From assembly GCF_029626025.1 (NCBI RefSeq), contig NZ_JARUBF010000001.1, positions 3,410,001 to 3,474,000 of the forward strand: a stretch of 64,000 nucleotides of DNA, given 5' to 3'. A program made the translations under genes and the position numbers. The notes beneath the pieces are model-generated. The model did not search any database, was not told the origin of the DNA, and saw only the letters and a list, made by a program, of their open reading frames with translations. The stretch comes from Solwaraspora sp. WMMD406. GTDB taxonomy: Bacteria; Actinomycetota; Actinomycetes; Mycobacteriales; Micromonosporaceae. Positions 18,365 through 27,027 of the stretch are shown one piece after another (positions within the stretch are counted from its first letter, which is position 1; each line of letters begins with the position of its first letter).

Positions 18365-21052
18365 GTGACCGACGACGCGCCCCGCCTGTTGCTTCTCGAC
18401 GGCCATTCCCTGGCCTACCGGGCGTTCTTCGCCCTACCGGTGGAGAACTTCTCCACCAGCACCGGGCAGCCCACCAACGCGGTCTATGGCTTCACCTCCA
18501 TGTTGATCAACGTCCTGCGCGACGAGCGGCCGACGCACATCGTGGTCGCCTTCGACATCTCCCGCCGCTCGTTCCGTACCGAGCGTTACGCCGACTACAA
18601 GGCCGGCCGGTCGGAGAGCCCGGCCGACTTCGCCGGCCAGGTGAGCCTGGTCCAGGAGATCCTCGCCGCGCTGCGCATCCCGTTCGTCACCAAGGACAAC
18701 TACGAGGCCGACGACATCATCGCCACCCTGGCCGGCCAGGGCCGCGACGCCGGCATGGACGTGCTGATCTGCACCGGTGACCGGGACGCCTTCCAACTGA
18801 TCGACGACCGGGTCACCGTGCTCTACCCCCGTAAGGGCGTCTCCGACCTGGCCCGGATGGACCCGGCGGCGGTCACCGCCCGCTACGGTGTCGGCCCGGG
18901 GCACTACCGGGATCTGGCCGCGCTGGTCGGCGAGTCCAGCGACAACCTGCCCGGAGTGCCGGGCGTCGGGCCGAAGACGGCCGCCAAGTGGATCAGCCAG
19001 TACGGCGGGCTGGACGGTGTCATCGCCCACGTCGACCAGATCAAGGGCAAGGCCGGCGAGAGCCTGCGGGAGCGACTCGCCGACGTGATGCGCAACTACG
19101 AGATCAACGGCCTGGTCGCCGACTTGGAGCTGCCGGTCACCGTGGCCGACGCCAAGTGGGCCGGCTGGGACCGCGAAGCCGTCCACCAGGTCTTCGACAC
19201 CCTGCAGTTCCGGATCCTGCGCGACCGGCTCTATCAATACCTCGACGCCGTCGAGCCGGAAGCCGAAGCCGGCTTCGACCTGGCCGGCGAGGTGCTCGGC
19301 GCTGGCGCGGTCGCGTCGTGGCTGGCGACCCATGCCCCGGCCGGGACCGCCGTCGGCGTCGCGGTCGCCGGCACCTTCGGCCGGGGCACCGGCACCCTGA
19401 CGGCGGTCGCGGTGGCCACCGCCGACGGTGCTGCCGCCTGGTGGGACCCGGCCGGGCTGGACGCCGCCGACGAGGCAGCGGTCGCCGACTGGCTCGCCGA
19501 CGAGCGGCGGCGCAAGGTGCTGCACGACAGCAAGCCGGCCCGGCTGGCGTTCGCCGCGCACGGCTGGTCGCTGGCCGGCATCGACCGGGACACCGCCCTC
19601 GCCGCCTACCTGGCCCGCCCCGACCAGCGCTCCTACGACCTGGTCGACCTGGCGCTGCGGTACCTGCACCGGGAGCTTCGGGTCGACGCCCCGGACGACG
19701 GCCAGCTCACCCTCGACGGGCTCGGACCGCAGGGCGAGATCGAGCAGAACCTGATGTTGCGGGCCCGCGCCACGCTCGACCTGGCCGCCGCGATCGACAC
19801 CGAGCTGGCCCGCGACGGGGACGCCTCGACCCGGCTGCTCGCCGAGGTGGAGCTCCCGCTGGTCGAGGTGCTCGCCGGCATGGAGCAGGCCGGCATCGCC
19901 GCGGACACCCAATATCTGACCGAGCTGGAGGCGCTGTTCGCCGCCGAGGTCAAGGCGGCCGCGCAGGCGGCGTACGGGGTGATCGGCCGCGAGTTCAACC
20001 TGGGCTCCCCCAAGCAGCTGCAGGAGATCCTTTTCACCGACCTGGGCCTGCCCAAGACCAAGAAGATCAAGACGGGCTACACCACCGACGCGGACGCGTT
20101 GCAGTGGCTGTTCGTGCAGACCGAGCATCCGCTGCTGGCGCACCTGCTGCGCCACCGTGACGTGGCCCGGCTCAAGTCGACCGTCGACGGCCTGCTCAAG
20201 TCGATCTCCGACGACGGGCGGATCCACACCACCTTCCACCAGACGGTGGCCGCCACCGGCCGGCTCTCGTCCACCGACCCCAACCTGCAGAACATCCCGA
20301 TCCGCACGGAGGAAGGCCGCCGGATCCGCCGGGCGTTCGTGGTCGGCGCCGGCTACGAGTCGTTGCTGACCGCCGACTACAGCCAGATCGAGATGCGGAT
20401 CATGGCGCATCTGTCCGGTGACGAGGCGTTGATCGAGGCGTTCAACTCCGGCGAGGACTTCCACGCCGTCACCGCGTCGTCGGTGTTCCAGGTGCCGTTA
20501 ACCGAGGTGGCCCCGGAGCAGCGTCGCCGGATCAAGGCGATGAACTACGGCCTGGCGTACGGGTTGAGTGCCTTCGGCCTGTCCCAGCAGCTCGGCATCG
20601 CCACCGACGAGGCCAAAACGCTGATGGAGGAGTACTTCCGCCGGTTCGGTGGGGTCCGCGACTACCTGCAGACGCTGGTCGCCCAGGCCCGCCAGGACGG
20701 CTACACCTCCACCGTTCTCGGCCGCCGTCGCTACCTACCCGACCTGGTCAGCGACAACCGGCAGCGGCGCGAGATGGCCGAGCGGATGGCGCTCAACGCC
20801 CCGATCCAGGGCTCCGCCGCCGACCTGATCAAGGTGGCGATGTTGCACATCGACGGCGCGCTGCGCGCCTCGACGCTGCGGTCCCGGATGCTGCTGCAGG
20901 TCCACGACGAGCTGGTGTTCGAGGTCGCGCCGGGGGAGCGGGCCGACCTGGAGGAGCTGGTCCGCCGGGAGATGGGCGGCGCGTACCCGCTGTCGGTGCC
21001 GTTGGAGGTCTCCGTCGGCGTCGGCGACGACTGGCACAGCGCCGAGCACTGA
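18365..21052 (+). CDS. polA: DNA polymerase I
   Basis: 895 residues. Domains in order are 5'-3' exonuclease (about 8-300; YKAGRSESPADF, SDNLPGVPGVGPKTA), a degenerate 3'-5' exonuclease domain (about 310-490) lacking the DxE acidic residues, as usual in actinobacteria, and the polymerase domain. Motif A is DYSQIEMR (Asp671), the O-helix is RRIKAMNYGLAYGLSAFG, and motif C is HDE (847-849). It fills gaps in repair and removes RNA primers. GTG 18365 is chosen because family homology begins right after it and a -10 lies 8 bases upstream. Same neighbourhood as mycobacterial polA. Confidence 0.97.
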   Translation: MTDDAPRLLLLDGHSLAYRAFFALPVENFSTSTGQPTNAVYGFTSMLINVLRDERPTHIVVAFDISRRSFRTERYADYKAGRSESPADFAGQVSLVQEILAALRIPFVTKDNYEADDIIATLAGQGRDAGMDVLICTGDRDAFQLIDDRVTVLYPRKGVSDLARMDPAAVTARYGVGPGHYRDLAALVGESSDNLPGVPGVGPKTAAKWISQYGGLDGVIAHVDQIKGKAGESLRERLADVMRNYEINGLVADLELPVTVADAKWAGWDREAVHQVFDTLQFRILRDRLYQYLDAVEPEAEAGFDLAGEVLGAGAVASWLATHAPAGTAVGVAVAGTFGRGTGTLTAVAVATADGAAAWWDPAGLDAADEAAVADWLADERRRKVLHDSKPARLAFAAHGWSLAGIDRDTALAAYLARPDQRSYDLVDLALRYLHRELRVDAPDDGQLTLDGLGPQGEIEQNLMLRARATLDLAAAIDTELARDGDASTRLLAEVELPLVEVLAGMEQAGIAADTQYLTELEALFAAEVKAAAQAAYGVIGREFNLGSPKQLQEILFTDLGLPKTKKIKTGYTTDADALQWLFVQTEHPLLAHLLRHRDVARLKSTVDGLLKSISDDGRIHTTFHQTVAATGRLSSTDPNLQNIPIRTEEGRRIRRAFVVGAGYESLLTADYSQIEMRIMAHLSGDEALIEAFNSGEDFHAVTASSVFQVPLTEVAPEQRRRIKAMNYGLAYGLSAFGLSQQLGIATDEAKTLMEEYFRRFGGVRDYLQTLVAQARQDGYTSTVLGRRRYLPDLVSDNRQRREMAERMALNAPIQGSAADLIKVAMLHIDGALRASTLRSRMLLQVHDELVFEVAPGERADLEELVRREMGGAYPLSVPLEVSVGVGDDWHSAEH

Positions 21053-21053
21053 A

Positions 21054-21075
21054 CCTCCGGCGCCGCCGCCGGAGG
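21054..21075. terminator. Hairpin between convergent polA and sulP
   Basis: Nine-base arms CCTCCGGCG (21054-21062) and CGCCGGAGG (21067-21075) with a 4-base loop, directly after the polA stop. It could end transcription from either side. Confidence 0.6.
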
Positions 21076-21110
21076 GGCGCTGGCGTGCGGTTCTGGCGTG
21101 TTGGTGGCGG

Positions 21111-22610
21111 TCAGTGGCCGACTTTGAGCTGGCCGGCGAGGGTGCCGTGGATGCGGGCGCTGGGCTGGTTGAGTTCGATGATCTCGACGGTCTTGCCCCG
21201 GGCGGCGTACTTGGTGGTGATGGCGTCGAGCGCGGCCACCGACGAGGCGTCCCAGACGTGAGCGTGCGACATGTCGATGATCACGCGGTCGGGGTCGCCG
21301 GTGTAGTCGAACTGGTGCACCAGGTCGTTGCTGGAGGCGAAGAAGAGTTCGCCGTGCACCGAGTAGATCCGGGTGCTGCCGTCGGGGTCGAGGACACTGG
21401 TGACCTCCACCATGTGCGCCACCCGGCGGGCGAAGATCACCATCGCGGTGAGTACGCCGACGATGACGCCGATGGCGAGGTTGTGGGTGATCAGCACCGC
21501 GCCGACGGTGGAAGCCATCACGACGAGTTCACCCCACGGCATGCGCTTGACGGTGGCGGGGGCGACGCTGTGCCAGTCGAACGTCGAGACCGCGACGATG
21601 ATCATCACGGCGACGAGGGCGGCCATCGGGATCCGGGCGACGACGTCGCCCAGGGAGACGACCAGGATCAGCAGGAACACCCCGGACAGGAAGGTCGACA
21701 GCCGGGTCCGGGCACCGGACACCTTGACGTTGATCATCGTCTGGCCGATCATCGCGCAGCCGCCCATGCCGCCGAAGAACCCGGTGACGATGTTGGCCAC
21801 GCCCTGCCCCCACGATTCGCGGGTCTTGTTCGAGCCGGTGTCGGTGATGTCGTCGACCAGCTTGGCGGTCATCAGCGACTCCATCAGCCCGACCAGGGCG
21901 ATCCCCAGCGCGTACGGGGCGATCACCTGCAGTGTCTCCCAGGTGTACGGAATCTGTGGCAGGCCCAGTGTCGGCAGGCTGTCCGGCAGCGCACCCTGGT
22001 CGCCGACGGTCGGTACGGCGAACCCGGCGGCGACCGTGACCACGGTCAGCACGACGATCGCGACCAGCGGCGCGGGCACCGCCCTGGTCAGCCGGGGCAG
22101 ACCGACCATGATCACCAAGGCGACGGCGACCATCGGGTAGACCAGCCACGGCACGCCGATCAGATAGGGCATCTGGGCGGCGAAGATCAGGATGGCGAGC
22201 GCGTTGACGAAGCCGACCATCACACTGCGCGGGATGAACCGCATCAGGCGGGCCACGCCGAGCGCGGCGAGCAGCACCTGCAGTACCCCGCCGAGGATCA
22301 CCGCCGCGACCAGATGATCGAGTCCGTGGTCACGGGCGAGCGGCGCGACGACCAGCGCGATTGCGCCGGTCGCGGCCGAGATCATCGCTGGCCGGCCACC
22401 GCAGATCGCGATGGTGACCGCCATCGTGAACGAGGCGAACAGCCCGACCCGGGGGTCGACCCCGGCCAGGATCGAAAACGAGATCGCCTCCGGGATCAGC
22501 GCGAGTGCCACCACCAGACCGGCGAGGACCTCGGTCCGGAACACCTTGGGTGACAACCACGACGGGCGGGACGGACGCAGCCGGAACACGGCGGGCGAAG
22601 ACGCAGACAT
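21111..22610 (-). CDS. SulP-family anion transporter with STAS domain
   Basis: 499 residues: about 11-12 membrane helices carrying the SulP features GLVVALALIPEAISFSILAGVDPRVGL and GFFGGMGGCAMIGQTMINV, then a C-terminal STAS domain (about 400-490; YSVHGELFFASSNDLVHQF, VIIDMSHAHVWDASSVAALD). It likely imports sulfate, bicarbonate or another anion; substrate not resolved. The ATG at 22610 has AAGG upstream and removes an unlikely Arg/Ser-rich extension. It is divergent from a MerR regulator, which may control it. Confidence 0.9.
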   Translation of the reverse strand: MSASSPAVFRLRPSRPSWLSPKVFRTEVLAGLVVALALIPEAISFSILAGVDPRVGLFASFTMAVTIAICGGRPAMISAATGAIALVVAPLARDHGLDHLVAAVILGGVLQVLLAALGVARLMRFIPRSVMVGFVNALAILIFAAQMPYLIGVPWLVYPMVAVALVIMVGLPRLTRAVPAPLVAIVVLTVVTVAAGFAVPTVGDQGALPDSLPTLGLPQIPYTWETLQVIAPYALGIALVGLMESLMTAKLVDDITDTGSNKTRESWGQGVANIVTGFFGGMGGCAMIGQTMINVKVSGARTRLSTFLSGVFLLILVVSLGDVVARIPMAALVAVMIIVAVSTFDWHSVAPATVKRMPWGELVVMASTVGAVLITHNLAIGVIVGVLTAMVIFARRVAHMVEVTSVLDPDGSTRIYSVHGELFFASSNDLVHQFDYTGDPDRVIIDMSHAHVWDASSVAALDAITTKYAARGKTVEIIELNQPSARIHGTLAGQLKVGH

Positions 22611-22815
22611 TCGACCTTTTCCGAGCAGAGAACGCGACGTGCGCGCGGATGAGGGGGAGCGACACCGACGGTGCGCCGAATCGACCGTCGGAACTCTACT
22701 GTCTCGTAAGAGTCGAGTGGTGCCGCTCGTGACGATGATCACCGGTACCGCGTTGCGATACCCTGTGCCGGCCCAGGTGCGACAGAAACGGCAGAGAAGG
22801 GGCGGAATCGGCGGC

Positions 22816-23241
22816 ATGCCACCGAGCGGACTGATGCAGATCGGCGAGGTGGCCGAGCGTACCGGCCTGAGCCTGCGCACCATCCGCTACTACGAGGAAG
22901 TCGGGATCGTCGTACCGGCCGCCCGCAGCCAGGGAGGGTTCCGGCTCTACACCGACGCCGACGTGGCTCGGTTACGGGTGGTCAAGCGGATGAAGCCACT
23001 GGACTTCAGCCTGGAGCAGACTCGGGAGCTGCTCGACGTGCTGGACCGCCTCGCCGCCGAGCCGCCGGGAATCGACGCCGAGGAACGCCTCCGGCTGGTC
23101 GCGACGCTGCGTGACTTCCACGACGGGGTACGGGCACGCGCCACCGCGCTGGAGGCGCAGCTACGGACGGCTCGCGAGTTCGCCGCCGAACTGACCGAGC
23201 ATCTGGCTGTGCTCGGCCAGCCCGCTGGAGCCGGCCGTTGA
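22816..23241 (+). CDS. MerR-family transcriptional regulator
   Basis: 141 residues: winged-helix MerR domain (MQIGEVAERTGLSLRTIRYYEEVGIVVPAARSQGGFRLYTDADVARL) followed by a coiled-coil dimer helix. No cysteine pattern for metal or redox sensing is seen in the short C-terminus. The ATG at 22816 is used; ATG 22834, six codons in, is a possible alternative. The 205-bp gap to the divergent sulP gene contains CTCTACTGTCTCGTAAGAG-like partial symmetry near 22694-22712. Target genes probably include sulP and itself (inference). Confidence 0.85.
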   Translation: MPPSGLMQIGEVAERTGLSLRTIRYYEEVGIVVPAARSQGGFRLYTDADVARLRVVKRMKPLDFSLEQTRELLDVLDRLAAEPPGIDAEERLRLVATLRDFHDGVRARATALEAQLRTAREFAAELTEHLAVLGQPAGAGR

Positions 23242-23287
23242 CCGACCCCGCAGCCGGCCGCTGACCGAGGCCAGTCTTCCGTTGCGT

Positions 23288-23293
23288 TAAGGT
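23288..23293 (+). promoter_or_regulatory. -10 element TAAGGT for leaderless prfC
   Basis: TAAGGT ends 6 bases before the GTG at 23300 and there is no ribosome-binding site, so transcription probably starts at or next to the start codon. Confidence 0.5.
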
Positions 23294-23299
23294 TCCGGG

Positions 23300-24913
23300 G
23301 TGTCTGTGGTCTCGACGGGAACCAGCGCCATGAGCGACGTGGTCGCCGAGGCGACGCGGCGGCGTACCTTCGCGGTGATCTCCCATCCGGACGCCGGCAA
23401 GTCGACGATCACCGAGGCTCTCGCCCTGCACGCCCGGGCGATCACCTCGGCCGGCGCGGTACACGGCAAGGGCGACCGCCGTGGCGTGGTGTCCGACTGG
23501 ATGGCCATGGAACAGCAGCGCGGGATCTCGATCACCTCGGCGGCGTTGCAGTTCACCTACCGCGACATGGTGATCAACCTGCTCGACACCCCCGGTCACG
23601 CCGACTTCTCCGAGGACACCTATCGAGTGCTGACCGCCGTCGACTGCGCGGTGATGCTGCTCGACGCCGCGAAGGGCCTGGAACCGCAGACGTTGAAGCT
23701 GTTCGAGGTGTGCCGGCACCGCCGGGTGCCGGTGATCACGTTCATCAACAAGTGGGACCGCCCCGGACGTGAGCCCCTCGAATTGCTTGACGAGATCGAG
23801 CAGCGGATCGGGCTGCGCTGCACCCCGCTGACCTGGCCGGTCGGCGTCGCCGGGCAGTTCCACGGGGTCGCCGACCAGCGCACCGGAGGCATGGTCGAGT
23901 TCACCCGTACCCCCGGCGGAGCCACCGCCGTCGTGGAGGAGGACCTCACCGCCGACGAGGCCGCCCGCCGGTACGGCGCCGACTGGACCCAGGCGGTCGA
24001 GGAGCTGGAGCTGCTCACCGCCACCGGCGCCGTCCACGACCGGGCCGCGTTCGTCGCCGCGTCCACCACCCCGGTGCTGTTCGGCGCGGCGGTCACCAAC
24101 GCCGGCGTACGGCAGCTGCTCGACGTGCTCGTCGACACCGCGCCGGCCCCGGCGGCCCGGCCGGACACCAGCGGCAGCCCGCGACCGCTGGACGCCCCGT
24201 TCGCCGGGTTCGTGTTCAAGACCCAGGCCAACATGAACCCGGCCCACCGCGACCAGGTGGCGTTCGTGCGAGTCTGCTCCGGCCGGTTCGAACGCGGCAT
24301 GGTGGTCACCCACGCCGGCACCGGCCGCCCGTTCGCCACCAAGTACGCCCAGCAGGTCTTCGGCCGCGACCGGGACACCATCGACGAGGCCTACCCGGGT
24401 GACGTCGTCGGCCTGGTCAACGCCACCGCGCTCGGCATCGGCGACAGCCTGTACGCTCCCGGTCCGGCGGTGACGTTCCCGCCGCTGCCGTCGTTCGCCC
24501 CGGAGCATTTCGTGGCGATCCGGGCCACCGACTCGTCGAAGTTCAAACGGTTCCGGCGGGGCATCGAACAGCTCGACGGCGAAGGCGTGGTCCAGGTGCT
24601 GCGCTCGGACCGCCGGGGCGAGCAGACCCCGGTGCTCGCGGCGGTCGGGCCGATGCAGTTCGAGGTCGCCACCCACCGCCTCGCCGCCGAGTTCGGCGTT
24701 CCCACGGCGGTCGACCACCTGCCGTACAGCCTGGCCCGACGCACCGACGCGGGCAGCGCGGCCGCGCTCAACGCCGCACCCGGCGTCGAGGTGATGACCC
24801 GGGTCCGCGACGGCGAACTGCTCGCCCTGTTCCCCGACAAGTGGCGACTGTCCACCGTGCGCAACCGCGACCCGGACCTGGTGCTCGAACCCCTGCTCGC
24901 CGACGCCCAGTGA
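23300..24913 (+). CDS. prfC: Peptide chain release factor 3
   Basis: 537 residues, the usual RF3 length. This GTPase recycles RF1/RF2 after termination. G1 is SHPDAGKST (28-36), the switch region is EQQRGISITSAALQF, G3 DTPGH (96-100), G4 NKWDRPGREPLELLDEIE. The RF3-specific C-terminal domains follow (FKRFRRGIEQLDGEGVVQVL, VGPMQFEVATHRLAAEFG). The GTG at 23300 fits a leaderless transcript; ATG 23330 is an alternative. Monocistronic or joined to the next gene 35 bp downstream. Confidence 0.95.
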   Translation: MSVVSTGTSAMSDVVAEATRRRTFAVISHPDAGKSTITEALALHARAITSAGAVHGKGDRRGVVSDWMAMEQQRGISITSAALQFTYRDMVINLLDTPGHADFSEDTYRVLTAVDCAVMLLDAAKGLEPQTLKLFEVCRHRRVPVITFINKWDRPGREPLELLDEIEQRIGLRCTPLTWPVGVAGQFHGVADQRTGGMVEFTRTPGGATAVVEEDLTADEAARRYGADWTQAVEELELLTATGAVHDRAAFVAASTTPVLFGAAVTNAGVRQLLDVLVDTAPAPAARPDTSGSPRPLDAPFAGFVFKTQANMNPAHRDQVAFVRVCSGRFERGMVVTHAGTGRPFATKYAQQVFGRDRDTIDEAYPGDVVGLVNATALGIGDSLYAPGPAVTFPPLPSFAPEHFVAIRATDSSKFKRFRRGIEQLDGEGVVQVLRSDRRGEQTPVLAAVGPMQFEVATHRLAAEFGVPTAVDHLPYSLARRTDAGSAAALNAAPGVEVMTRVRDGELLALFPDKWRLSTVRNRDPDLVLEPLLADAQ

Positions 24914-24948
24914 CGGCCGGCCCTGACCACACCCACCGGGAGGCTGCG

Positions 24949-25668
24949 ATGTCGGCACGGTTCGCGGAACTGGACTGGCGGGTCACCCCGATGGGGGAGA
25001 TCAGCCTGCGGCGACGGCGGGATCCGACCGTCGACCAGGACGTGTACGAGGTGAAGCTGGGCGCCGATTTCCTGATGTCGAGCCTGTTCACCGTCGCCGA
25101 GGTCGCGCTGGCCCGGCTCGCGCTCGACGCACTCACCGTCGACACCGACCTCGACGTGGTCGTCGGCGGTCTCGGCCTCGGCTACACCGCGTCGACCGTC
25201 CTGGACCGCCCGTCGGTACGGTCGCTGGTCGTGGTCGACGCGGTGGACGCGGTCATCGACTGGCACCGCCAGGGTCTGGTACCGCTGGGTCTGCGGATCG
25301 CTGCCGATCCCCGGTGCCGGCTGCGGCACGGCGACTTCTTCGCCCTGACCACCGGGCCGGGCGGGTTCGACCCGGACCAACCAGGGCGACGGTGGCACGC
25401 GATCGTCGTCGACATCGACCATTCGCCGACGCATCTGCTGCATCCGGGGCACGCGGACTTCTACCAGCCGGACGGGCTGCGTCGGCTGGCCGACCACCTG
25501 CATCCGGGCGGGGTCTTCGCGCTGTGGTCCGACGACCCGCCGGACGACGCGTTCACCGCCCGGCTCGCGCAGGTGTACGCCACCGCCCGGGCCGTTGTGG
25601 TCACGTTCGCCAACCCGCTGCATGGCGGCACCTCGGCCAACACCGTCTACCTGGCGACCCGCCACTGA
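24949..25668 (+). CDS. Spermidine-synthase-like methyltransferase-fold protein
   Basis: 239 residues with a Rossmann fold: DVVVGGLGLGYTASTVLD resembles SAM motif I, VVVDAVDAVIDWHR is the following acidic strand, and RCRLRHGDFFAL matches the segment that binds the adenine. Such proteins are usually named spermidine synthase-like, yet the polyamine-binding residues cannot be confirmed, so the reaction is unknown. The ATG at 24949 has GGAGG 6 bases before it. Confidence 0.75.
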   Translation: MSARFAELDWRVTPMGEISLRRRRDPTVDQDVYEVKLGADFLMSSLFTVAEVALARLALDALTVDTDLDVVVGGLGLGYTASTVLDRPSVRSLVVVDAVDAVIDWHRQGLVPLGLRIAADPRCRLRHGDFFALTTGPGGFDPDQPGRRWHAIVVDIDHSPTHLLHPGHADFYQPDGLRRLADHLHPGGVFALWSDDPPDDAFTARLAQVYATARAVVVTFANPLHGGTSANTVYLATRH

Positions 25669-25677
25669 TCCTCACGC

Positions 25678-25726
25678 GGGTCACCCTTTGAGTGGTCGTG
25701 GGGTCACCCGTTGAGCGGGTCGTGGC
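25678..25726. repeat. Tandem duplication at the 3' end of the DUF3140 gene
   Basis: Two imperfect copies of about 24 bp (starting GGGTCACCC at 25678 and GGGTCACCC at 25702). The inner copy encodes the terminal HDPLNG and the outer one lies after the stop. Confidence 0.7.
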
Positions 25727-26087
25727 CCCAGTTCATCAGCGAGTACCGCCACCGGGTGTCGGTGACGTCACCGGCGGGGCGTTGCGCCAGATGGCGGTGC
25801 ACGTACCCGACGACTTTGCGCATGTGGGCGTAGTCGTCGTCGGACAACGCCTCCCGTTTGGTCTGCAGCAGCGCGACGATCCGCCGGCCGGACGCGTGCC
25901 CGACGGACTCGCCGCCGGCGGCCGAATGCTGTCCGGCGTCCTTGGACTCCGGGGTGCGCAGCCACCGCTCCAGCTCACCCGGGCTCATGTTGACCACCTC
26001 GACGAAGGCCCGGTACGCCTGGGCCGCGCCGCCGTCACCACTGGATCGGCCGGGCGGCCGTCGGGTCGCCGTACGGTCACGACTCAC
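25704..26087 (-). CDS. DUF3140 family protein
   Basis: 127 residues matching DUF3140 almost throughout: VNMSPGELERWLRTPESKDAGQ, GESVGHASGRRIVALLQTKR, DDYAHMRKVVGYVHRHLAQRP and the ending WRYSLMNWGHDPLNG. Small, soluble and helical; function unknown. The GTG at 26087 overlaps the end of the DUF2945 gene by 11 bases, so the two are coupled. The 3' end carries a duplicated copy of its last 24 bp (25678-25726), leaving an untranslated duplicate after the stop. Confidence 0.85.
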   Translation of the reverse strand: MSRDRTATRRPPGRSSGDGGAAQAYRAFVEVVNMSPGELERWLRTPESKDAGQHSAAGGESVGHASGRRIVALLQTKREALSDDDYAHMRKVVGYVHRHLAQRPAGDVTDTRWRYSLMNWGHDPLNG

Positions 26088-26346
26088 GGCGCAACGCCTC
26101 CGGTTTGTGCACCGCGTCGCGGCCGGACTTGTCGCTGCGGACCCGGTACTGCGGGTGCTGCGGGTCGGCGACCACGGTACGGCCGGCGGCCTGCCGCCGC
26201 GAGGTGATCTCCTCCTCGACGGTGCCCGGTACGGTCACCCCATGGCTGCGCCAGTTGACCCGGTCACCGGGCTCGGCGTGCTCGACCGGACGGCCGGGGC
26301 GCTGGTCGGGGCGGTCGCCCTCGCGGGGGCGTTTGTTCCTCGCCAT
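26077..26346 (-). CDS. DUF2945 (HVA-type tudor) protein
   Basis: 89 residues. The domain (GDRVNWRSHGVTVPGTVEEEIT, VADPQHPQYRVRSDKSGRDAVHKPEALRR) matches the small tudor-like fold found in hypervirulence-associated and stress proteins across bacteria and fungi. The N-terminus is basic and Gly/Pro-rich. The ATG at 26346 lies 50 bp after the Uma2 gene and the stop overlaps the DUF3140 start. DUF3140 and DUF2945 genes are often neighbours in actinobacteria, hinting at a shared but unknown task. Confidence 0.85.
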   Translation of the reverse strand: MARNKRPREGDRPDQRPGRPVEHAEPGDRVNWRSHGVTVPGTVEEEITSRRQAAGRTVVADPQHPQYRVRSDKSGRDAVHKPEALRRES

Positions 26347-26396
26347 GCCGGCCGGGTACCCACCGTTCGTGCGGGCAATCCCGCCCGGTACTCCGC

Positions 26397-27023
26397 CTAC
26401 GGGGTGATTTCGTCGATCGGCAGCTTCACCGGGAACGGGGCGTCGAGTTCGAGCAGGTCGGCGCTCTCGGCGACGAGGGCGTACTCCCGCTCGCCGCTGG
26501 CGCCCGGCCGGTCGCCGAGCCGGTACGGGTAGATCCGCACCGGGTCCTGTTCGACCCGCCAGTAGTGGCCGATGCCGACGGCGGCATACCCGGCCGGCCG
26601 GTGGAACCGATCCCGGCGGCGGGTCGCCGGGGAGACCACCTCGACGACCAGCAGCACCTCGTCGGGGGTCAGGTAGTGCCGGTCGCGGCTGCCTTCGGCC
26701 CGGTGCAGCAACACGTCGGGCTCGTAGGTGTCGCGCGGCCCGACCGCGACCCCGACCGCCTGGGCGGCCCGGTAGCCGTCCGGTGCGTGCCGGTGTAGCC
26801 AGGCGCAGAGCAGGGACGAGATGTTCTGGTGACTGAGAGTGGGGGACGGGACCACGGTCAGGACTCCGTCGAGGAGTTCGACGCGGGGGGCGTCGGCGGG
26901 CAGGGCGAGGACGTCTTCGATGCGGTAGTCGGCCAGCTGCTGCCGGACCGGGTCCGGCTGCCATGGTGCGGTCCACGCCTTGGTGGACGGCGCTGCGACC
27001 AGGCGGCTCGGCTCGGCGCTCAC
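26397..27023 (-). CDS. Uma2-family (DUF820) endonuclease-fold protein
   Basis: 208 residues with the PD-(D/E)XK core: DGVLTVVPSPTLSHQ, then YEPDVLLHR (Asp), then VLLVVEVVSPATRRRDRFHRPAGYAAVGIGHYW with the ExV motif. Uma2 proteins are abundant in cyanobacteria and actinobacteria and their role is not known. GTG 27023 is preferred because it starts just after the upstream gene ends (27028); GTG 27062 would overlap it by 35 bp. Confidence 0.82.
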   Translation of the reverse strand: MSAEPSRLVAAPSTKAWTAPWQPDPVRQQLADYRIEDVLALPADAPRVELLDGVLTVVPSPTLSHQNISSLLCAWLHRHAPDGYRAAQAVGVAVGPRDTYEPDVLLHRAEGSRDRHYLTPDEVLLVVEVVSPATRRRDRFHRPAGYAAVGIGHYWRVEQDPVRIYPYRLGDRPGASGEREYALVAESADLLELDAPFPVKLPIDEITP

Positions 27024-27027
27024 CCGG